From assembly GCA_903813345.2 (NCBI GenBank), contig CAIIXF020000010.1, positions 21,773,181 through 21,837,180 of the forward strand: a stretch of 64,000 nucleotides of DNA, in the 5' to 3' direction. The notes below the pieces were generated by a model that had not been told where the DNA came from, did no database searches, and saw only the letters and a program-made list of their open reading frames with translations. This stretch comes from Owenia fusiformis. Lineage: Eukaryota > Annelida > Polychaeta > Sabellida > Oweniidae. This document shows positions 57,801-64,000 of this stretch, one piece after another (position 1 is the stretch's first letter; every line of letters begins with the position of its first letter). The position numbers and the translations under genes are program-made.

Positions 57801-60800
57801 CAAAATCACAGGTTTTTAAATGGACTATATAGGAGTCATACGCTTTGGGTGGTGGATATGGAACCTCACACCTTTATATGAAGAATATTTAAGATTTGAA
57901 AGACAAGATTTAATGACCGAAAATCCAAAATGATCGCCTTGACATTTATCCAGAAAACCCAAAATCTAATCAGTTCGAGAGCTTATTTCGCTTCCTAGTC
58001 AACTCGTACCCAAGACAACTCGTACCCAAGACAACTCGTACCCAAGACAACTCGTACCCAAGATTATTTTCAGTATTATGGGTGCATATTACGGAAAAAA
58101 TTGAGTTTGTAATGCTTTCATGTTATAATGTGAATCAAATAAGCCTCAATATTTTTTTGAATTTAGGACATTTTTTCTCAATGGATCAGTAAAGCGTTTT
58201 TTTTATTAAATAAAAGAAGTGCTTGAAGCGCTTGTTCTCAACATTTTTTTATAAATAAATATAATTACAACATTAGATCTGACACTTGTTCCAAACACTC
58301 ATAAACATACATAATTTTGAAAAATGATTATAAATATGTGGAATAAACATATGTCTCTTCACTCGAACATCCTGAATCTGTGACCAATATGAAATAATAG
58401 TCAATAAAAATTGACACTCAGCTCAAAATGTCACAAAATTAAATCAATTTCTTCTGAAAATTCTTCTTCAAACTTCAAACTATTCTGAACAGTATGTTAC
58501 AATTATAATATGTATATCTATTCACATTCCCAGTCCAATGCTTGATTCAAAACAAAATATATACTTATGTACGAGTTGTCTTGGGTACGAGTTGTCTTGG
58601 GTACGAGTTGACCAGTTACCGTTCGAGATGTTCATATAAATAATATTTTAAGAGTTTAAACACGAGATTAAAGAACGGAAACCCCAAAATGGCCACCTTT
58701 ACATTCATCTAGAATGACCAAAATTTATTCAGTTCGAGATGCTTATACATATATACAAGTAGTAGAAACATGAAATCCCCTATCCGCCGGCAAACTGATC
58801 AAAATGTTCTTGTTTTAAAATATTTGAAACAAATGTTATGGGCAAAACAGATATAATTTCAATATACAAACCTCATCTACCCCTCTCAGATTCATCCACA
58901 TGCGTACTGGGTGTACGAGGTCAACATCGCCTAGGCACATATCAACTTCACCGACAACTTTATGCCTGGCATATTTGTCCATAGAATATAGATGGAACTG
59001 TATATTAGTTTTGTTCAGGTCTATAGGATCAAGTTCTGTCTTAAATCTCTCAATATATTCAGGATTTGTTGTTCCTTTTTGAACCTGGAAATAGATTAAA
59101 TATATTATTTGTTTATTATTATGTAGACATACGAGCGTGTAATAAAAAAAGATTTAAAAGTCTGTTATCCTGATAATGAAACAACAAAAACATTGTAATA
59201 TGTAGAGACATAAACAAGGATGACAAATACAAGTTTGTACCTCATCGAAACTCCTATCAATCTCTTGAATGTAAAGAACGGGAAGAAAACAAATCACAAA
59301 CGTTTCACAAATGGCTATTACTTCAGCTCTTTGACCTTTTTTTAGATACCAAACTGGAGCTGTATTTCATATAGTTGAAGTAAAATGGCAAAATGTCAAA
59401 ATATAAAAATGCTCTGAAAGCCAAACTATAATAAATTGTTCAGAAAAAAATATGCCTCTTACATTTTTTAAATGTTGTATTGCACTAAGAATCTTATTCT
59501 TTGCCTAGAATGATCTGGTAATACAATGTAGTTAAAAATAAGTGGAAATAAAATATGTTTTAATAATTGGATCGCAAAAGGTATAAATTTTGTAAGTGAT
59601 ATTGTAACCAATGATAGAGTAATGACATATGATGAAATATCTAGGATTATTGGTAGGAATCCTTTGACACTGATACAATTTAATACATTGGTCTTTCAAA
59701 TTGCTCAATAGAAATGTATTATAACATACCTATGATGATGTATAGTGCAAAGTGTACACAAGACAGCGGGCCAATATAAGTTTTGAAAAGCCCGCGCCCG
59801 CTAACTTTCTGATTGGTCAAGGCGCTGACGTCATAACCAATCAATCGAAGATAAAACTGCTCGAGCAATTTTTCTAAACTCATTTTAATCATTTTCAAAC
59901 CATCTGTTTGTCAATTCTATAAGAAAACTGTACTCTCTGACCAGTCTACATCATCATAGGTATGTTATAAATCGTTTATGTGACTATCGTGGCACATATG
60001 CCCTCGGTTCTCAGAGATCAATGTCCCTCCCAAGGCCAGGCCATATATCACTGAGACCTCGGGCATATATGCCACGATAGTGACATAACCTCTAAATATT
60101 ACTTTATGGTAATGTAAAAGCAGATGATGATTTCAAAATATATTTAAATGGTAAAGAGATAACATTTATGAAACATCAGGTTTTAGAAAACTATGTACAG
60201 ATAAAAGAAAATTGATTTTACAGTATAATGGTAAGGATATTTCATTGGCTTAGAGCATTCAAGTGCAAAGTAGATGCCAAACTCTTAATTATTCACTGGA
60301 AAACATTACACAACATATATCAATGTAATGAGATTTTAAATCGTTTTAGAATTAGAGATAGTTCATGTTGTGAAAATTGTAATGCAATTGACAAGGTTAA
60401 ACATAATTTTTATGAGTGTACAAAAATAAGGGATATATTGACATTTTTTGATAATATCACTTTTGAACAAATTATTGGAATAAATAAGTATAAGAATTAT
60501 AAAGAAGTTTTAATAACCAAGAGGGCAATACAAATTTTCAATATAGACAAAACTGAAAGTATTCATGCATATTTTGAAAAAGAAAAACAGTACAGAAATT
60601 AAACAATGTAAATAGGTCTATATGTAATGTATAATTGTACCAGTATATATGTTTTATTCTTGAAATATAGTTTTTACAAAAAAATAATAATTTGGTAATA
60701 CAACATTAACGCATTTTATATTACCTTTGTGGTAAACTTTGCCTCTGATAGCTCGGGTGATATGTAGACCTTCACATAAGTGTCGATAGTTCCAGTGAAC

Positions 60801-63800
60801 TCATTTGGTGTCAGGTCTTTAGCCTGAATGATACTGACAATGATTTCTAGCGACTCCCTGGAATAAACATTTTGTTGTCTTTGATAAATTGAAAACAAAC
60901 TAAATGTATTGTTTATAATTAATTTGTTCAAGAGGCACAATGCACGCATTGAAAATTATATTCTGTACAATGAGGATATGGTCGTGTAATCGTCATGGAT
61001 GAGATGGTACGAATTTGTTTTAAGCTGATTTTAGTTATATCTTACATTGTATGAAACATAACGCTCTAAGAAGCTTCTTAAAGATATTGGCAAAAAAAAT
61101 ATCATCATAGTTTTAAAAGTGTAATATACATGACATCGATATAAGAAAGCACATGGGAATACTTGGAATTAAAGGACTGTAAATTTCATAAATTTGAAAG
61201 GAGTTACTAATATCACCAGGATCGAGGAAGACTAATCACGTTTCCTTGTGTAAATCATTCACCGCAAGCTTTAAAAGTTCGTGGCAATTACTGAATGTAA
61301 ACTGACAATAAGGACTACATTTAAAGAATACTCTTCAGACAGTCACGCAGACACAATCTAGAATTCACCACCAGCAATAGAATGGCATTCAAGTTAATGA
61401 TAAGCAATCTGCAATACAAAAAGAGAGGGAACCCCGTGGCATTTCGAGCCATGATTTAGTTAGAAACGCTCCTAATGAAGCATTTTGCGGAGTTTTCTTT
61501 ACCTCTAGTCTTTAGAAACTAGACACCTCTGTATTGAGTTATTCTTTTGAGAATTATATACAACATATGCCCCTATTAGATCCTTTTGATATATGCCTTG
61601 ATACTCTAATACTCTGATAGGATCAGTTACCACTGTCATGAAATATGATGGTTGCTATGTATTTATTGTCATGAATGTCCAAATATTTCATAATAAATGG
61701 GTATTATCCTATAATGCCATTCGTATTTGATATGAAAAAGAAAACCGGTGATACTAACATCAAGTTAGGAAATATAAGCAAGGGTGAGACTGGAAGAATG
61801 GATTTGAGGTCCCTGGAAAACCAAACGTACCAAAACATCACGGCATTTCACGACTGAGAAGAAATTAGGTGATATATGGGTTATCACCTGCCTCGGAAAA
61901 TAAATTGATAAACAAGAACCCCATTGTGATAAAATGATTAAAAGTGCTGGACTGACCCGAATGTGCGACCAAAAAAGTCGAAGAGGCCAGGCAGTGGTGT
62001 CGTTTTAAAAACATGAATAACGGGATTCTAATATGCCACTTACATAACATATGATTAGGGTAAATGTCCCCAATTGCATTACACAATTTAAATTTGTATA
62101 TCAATATCTTTATAATTTTGTGGCAGGCTGCACCGCACAAAATTATATTATGTATCCATTCTTAATTTGGGCTGATTTTGGTATGGCAGGCTGCACCGTA
62201 TACCAAACCAGCGCATTACATAATACAACATGTGTGCGTTATTTTCTTAAACTTTTTTTGGCAGGCTGCCCCGCTCAAAATCACGTTGATAAGGTTGAAA
62301 ACGATATGCTTTTAAGTCGCAAAGGGTATTTTATTGATTAACTATATTGATCTTACAACTTTAAATAATAAGTATTTAACTATGTTTCTGTCTCTCATAA
62401 GCCGGATGCCGGCTAGGCTAAATGTTTTGTTTCTAGTATGTATTGTGAATTCTAATTAGCGTGAGGCGTCAATGAATTATAAAACTAAAACTAAACTATT
62501 GAAATATCTTAGAAACCAGACTTAATCAATTCTTGGAACTCTGTTTTATGAGTATTAATATTTGAGCAATACAGGAATTTGATCCTGAAATTAAACATTA
62601 TTTACGATTGTAAACTACACCGGAAATTGGAATTTATGTAATGCTAGGATAACGGAAACGCAATACATATCTAAATCCCACAACTCTATACTTAACTTGG
62701 AACTATCTGTATAGGCCTCAAGAGAGATTTACCCAAGCCTGAATTTTACAATATCATGGCATTCACGATTGAATGGTTATGAAGATTAAATGACAAAATG
62801 TGTCTTGTAAATGGAACAAGAATGTTGTTCAAGAGATGTTGCGTGTTCAAATCAAATTTTTTAAGTAATTAAAACATTTATCAAATCCATTAGACTGTGG
62901 GTGGTATGTTACGCAAAGTAATCTCAAGAGCCTTTGTTAAACAGATTAATTTACGTGGGAGGCAACATATGAAATTAACCTATGGGATCACCTAACTAAT
63001 CGAAAATTACATAGGCTCTTACAAATTGAATGTCTGTTTAACAGTGCTTACTTTGACATCTCAAAACCTCCCAGCTAGTGAAACATCTTTTTTGCAATAT
63101 TTCAATTTTTTCTATTATTTCGTTAATCCGAAAGAAACGAATCCAATTAAAAAGTATCCTTTCAAAGGTGAACGCATAGTTTACCATTTTTATAATACCA
63201 ATGGTGTTGTATGTTCAAATTGTCAAGGAAATCTTTGACTATGCATTTCTAGTCAATCCATTTGAAAGAATGACTTCAAATTCAGAGATGTTGTGTCAAA
63301 ATCTAGAACGAAATTGTGTCTGTACAAGTACATGTAGTGTCGAATTCATTAGATTTCTCGATGTGAAAGTGTATTCTGCATGTTTTTTTCAACGTTGTTT
63401 TGGAATTTCTGCACTGCGTCTTTAAATGATTATCCTAGATTTGTATAGTCTTATTTGTATATGCATTTCTCAAGGTCTTGTGTCATTTGAGACACTTTTG
63501 GAGTTTATGTTGCAGAGCCAGTCTTAGGCTTTAACAACATATTGATCTAAAAGTGTATATGGAATAAGGAAGGATGAATCATCCAAGGATGACAAAGTGG
63601 GAAGTAATTCTTTTTTCTCCAAGTGATTGCTTTTTAGCTTTTAAAACGTCAACTTCCTCATTAAAAGTGGGTGGTATATGGCATTTAATTCCACTCCCCA
63701 TTGTCTGTGTAAATATGCCTCAATAATGCAACCCAAGAGAAACAGTGCTAATACCTCTATATTCAAGGCCAATTTCACGCTGTCATATCTGTAGTCCTCG

Positions 63801-64000
63801 TTTTAAATCCCATACAGACGAATCGGAATGATAAAACTCAAGAGAAACAGTGTCAACGCAAATACCTGTCATATTCAAGACCAAATTCAAGCTGTCCTAT
63901 CTTTGGAAGTTCTGGTTGTAATTCCATCACAGAAGAATCAGATGCTACACTCTCGCATGATACCGCCCTCTGTAGATTACTTGTAGGTTCGTATTCCACT
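51633..64000 (-). CDS. Syt12: Synaptotagmin-12-like protein (partial, C2A and C2B)
   Basis: Tandem-C2 membrane-trafficking protein of vesicles. Exons in coding order: 64000-63866 (open at the window edge), 60857-60725, 59084-58872, 56101-55981, 55249-55116, 51830-51633. All GT-AG, in frame, 310 residues plus stop. C2A runs from IGQLEFGLEYDRESLEIIVS to VRMWMNL, and C2B from GGIMFSLSYLPTAERLTVVV to the C-terminus. NEAMIFSVP, LGHVIVG, SHWNQM and RKPVSMWHDLRRQ strongly recall vertebrate Syt12 (from memory of the family). By alignment to Syt1, C2A keeps 2 of 5 calcium-binding Asp (D to E, S and K at the others). C2B keeps the two loop 1 Asp but none in loop 3, so Ca-independent binding is expected. 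The N-terminal membrane anchor (about 110 residues) is outside the window. Syt17 is the next candidate. Confidence 0.93.
52112..52630. repeat. Large palindrome with perfect 54-bp inner arms
   Basis: Inner arms 52299-52352 and 52378-52431 are exact inverted copies around a 25-nt spacer. The outer arms, to 52112 and 52630, are also inverted copies (CACTGGTGATCC, GATTACGCTGGTTA, CGAAACGGTTCGTT) but with many substitutions and small indels. No coding capacity. Confidence 0.92.
52674..53150 (-). mobile_element. Mariner-like 3' fragment
   Basis: The - strand reads a degraded transposase C-terminus (TYGELTELVYLEPL, WNSLFQKHINDAID, KNGGHIEHLFMLTKK) and ends GGACCATCCTG near 52674. The 5' and catalytic parts are absent. 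It abuts the palindrome. Confidence 0.75.
54629..55051 (+). mobile_element. Mariner-like 3' fragment
   Basis: The frame at 54686-54949 includes SIQSLKDRIVEKWNSF, QQHINDAIGQLRPRLENIID and LLTKKTWFLQVFENKFW, followed by a tail ending ACCACCCTGTA at 55041-55051. A C16 tract sits at its left edge. It is in the orientation opposite to its host gene. Confidence 0.75.
55116..55249 (-). CDS. Syt12: Syt12-like exon (C2B core)
   Basis: 134 bp encoding CFVKVYLLQKNKKISKKKTN then MPIFNEAMIFSVPSPTLK. The Lys-rich strand is the C2B polybasic region. Confidence 0.94.
55483..55776. mobile_element. MITE with CAAGGAGGATTGG ends
   Basis: CAAGGAGGATTGGGTCCCAG at the left and CTGGGAGCCAATCCTCCTTG at the right are inverted with one mismatch. 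294 bp, non-coding, inside a 731-bp intron. Confidence 0.82.
55981..56101 (-). CDS. Syt12: Syt12-like exon (C2B start)
   Basis: 121 bp encoding KPADFGGIMFSLSYLPTAER, LTVVVVKARGLKYTDERTLG. Acceptor tttctag, donor gtaaagt. Confidence 0.94.
56230..56720. repeat. Diverged satellite-like repeat, period about 130-150 bp
   Basis: Units share ACAAGATTTNANGAC, GAAAATGGCCACCTTGACAT and TTATCCAGAATGCCCAAAAT. Further units at about 57880-57997 and 58612-58770 are separated by the TIR elements, as if one array was split by insertions. Confidence 0.75.
56811..57623. mobile_element. TIR element with TACAGTGTATCCCAAAAA ends
   Basis: Inverted arms of about 125 bp (56811-56935 and about 57500-57623) share CGCAACAAGCAAAAACA, AAACCACAAAA, CATGAAGCCA and TTTCAATGGTATGTCATTT (with changes). 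The end sequence resembles mariner/IS630-type termini. No transposase frame. Confidence 0.8.
57998..58611. mobile_element. Element with inverted termini made of a 16-bp tandem repeat
   Basis: Left end has four units of AACTCGTACCCAAGAC; the right end has about three in inverse orientation. The AT-rich middle is non-coding. It interrupts the satellite-like repeat on both sides. Confidence 0.82.
58872..59084 (-). CDS. Syt12: Syt12-like exon (C2A second half)
   Basis: 213 bp, 71 codons: VQKGTTNPEYIERFKTELDP...FHLYSMDKYARHKVVGEVDM...RMWMNLRGVDE. Loop 3 reads YSMDKYARHK where Syt1 has Asp at the first and last ligand positions. Confidence 0.93.
59721..59968. mobile_element. MITE with 22-bp perfect TIR inside the LINE
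   Basis: ATAACATACCTATGATGATG plus TA at 59721-59742 and its exact reverse complement at 59947-59968. Inner sequence is non-coding. Confidence 0.85.
59977..60087. repeat. Foldback hairpin next to the MITE
   Basis: TATGTGACTATCGTGGCACA at the left pairs with TGCCACGATAGTGACATA at the right, with inner CATATGCCCTCGG against CCTCGGGCATATATG. May be part of the same insertion as 59721-59968. Confidence 0.8.
60725..60857 (-). CDS. Syt12: Syt12-like exon (C2A loop 1)
   Basis: 133 bp encoding ESLEIIVSIIQAKDLTPNEF, TGTIDTYVKVYISPELSEAK, FTTK. Acceptor tattccag, donor gtaatat. Confidence 0.93.
62118..62285. repeat. Three spaced copies of GGCAGGCTGCACCG
   Basis: At about 62122, 62185 and 62260 (the last GGCAGGCTGCCCCG), flanked by TTTTG/CAAAAT-like inverted words, spaced about 63-75 bp. 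Function unknown. Confidence 0.65.
63755..63830 (-). pseudogene. Decayed tandem copy of the Syt12-like C2A-start exon
   Basis: The - strand sequence GATTCGTCTGT...GACAGCGTGAAATTGG...CTTGAATATAGAG|gtatta parallels the true exon next to it (GATTCTTCTGT...GACAGCTTGAATTTGG...CTTGAATATGACAG|gtattt). Similarity continues into the intron (AAGAGAAACAGTG). The donor GT is kept, but the frame has an in-frame TGA and several changes, and no acceptor is evident. Confidence 0.75.
63866..64000 (-). CDS. Syt12: Syt12-like exon (linker and first C2A strand, open at edge)
   Basis: Encodes VEYEPTSNLQRAVSCESVAS, then PKIGQLEFGLEYD; donor gtatttgc. It continues past the window edge, where the linker and transmembrane segment should lie. 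Confidence 0.9.

Larger units (their letters stand above)
56102..58871 (-). other. Syt12-like intron rich in repeats
   Basis: 2770 bp holding satellite-like units (56230-56720, 57880-57997, 58612-58770), a poly-C tract near 56785 and two TIR elements (56811-57623, 57998-58611). Confidence 0.8.
59540..60680 (+). mobile_element. LINE ORF2 C-terminal remnant, split by a MITE
   Basis: The upstream piece reads WIAKGINFVSDIVTNDRVMT and TYDEISRIIG. After the MITE, 60228-60602 reads LRAFKCKVDAKLLIIHWKTL and CENCNAIDKVKHNFYEC, the CxxC...H...C zinc motif (zf-RVT) that follows reverse transcriptase in non-LTR elements. A-rich sequence follows at about 60675. The reverse transcriptase and endonuclease domains are absent (5' truncation), and the upstream piece has stop codons. 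Confidence 0.8.
59085..60724 (-). other. Syt12-like intron containing a split LINE remnant
   Basis: 1640 bp, mostly LINE and MITE sequence (59540-60680). 59085-59500 shows nothing. Confidence 0.8.
60858..63865 (-). other. Syt12-like intron upstream of C2A loop 1
   Basis: 3008 bp, AT-rich. Contains a three-copy GGCAGGCTGC motif (62118-62285) and a decayed exon copy (63755-63830). Nothing else recognised. Confidence 0.7.

Noticed and set aside
62118-62285. Riboswitch or structured RNA at the GGCAGGCTGC triplet
   Set aside because: Three short similar words only; no consistent covarying fold could be seen by eye.

Overview
This window looks like nuclear DNA of an invertebrate animal, most probably a lophotrochozoan such as a mollusc. 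That assignment is inference. It rests on AT-rich DNA, spliced genes with introns of 0.3 to 8 kb, two arthropod/mollusc-like alpha-type nicotinic acetylcholine receptor (nAChR) subunits, and very dense small inverted-repeat transposons. I see no bacterial genes, no CRISPR array and no retrovirus-like element.

Three host genes can be read. (1) At the left edge, on the + strand, is the 3' part of an alpha-type nAChR subunit gene: a large exon (1300-2326) followed by two homologous alternative last exons (3782-3931 and 5674-5883), each encoding TM4 and its own C-terminus. (2) On the - strand from 44856 down to 25327 is a complete paralogous nAChR alpha subunit: six exons of 46, 146, 45, 110, 997 and 189 bp that join in frame to 510 aa. 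Every splice site is GT-AG. Genes 1 and 2 are convergent. (3) On the - strand from beyond 64000 down to 51633 is a synaptotagmin-12-like gene: six exons giving 310 aa with most of C2A and all of C2B; the N-terminus lies outside the window. All three products are expected at synapses or in membrane signalling, but nothing here shows co-regulation.

The 19 kb between the convergent nAChR genes is mostly transposon-derived. It holds a 5.5 kb element with 29-bp perfect terminal inverted repeats (TIRs), subterminal repeats and a central higher-order minisatellite (8084-13560), two inverted copies of a MITE with TATCACACC ends, mariner fragments, and many short dispersed repeats. Introns of nAChR gene 2 carry a row of foldback MITEs (27.9-29.1 kb) and a 4.0 kb element with G10 ends and a TTTATT target duplication (31258-35268). 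That element encloses three smaller palindromic elements, one with a perfect 9-bp target duplication. A 26-copy, 30-bp minisatellite (35431-36215) abuts exon 2, and its unit closely resembles the exon 2 splice-donor junction. Introns of the Syt12-like gene hold mariner 3' fragments, a LINE C-terminal remnant split by a MITE, several MITEs, a large palindrome, and a decayed tandem copy of part of an exon.

The strongest second-look items are the minisatellite built on a splice-donor junction, the duplicated TM4 exons, the two large TIR elements with direct subterminal repeats, and the decayed Syt12 exon copy. All assignments are from reading the sequence; no database search was run.
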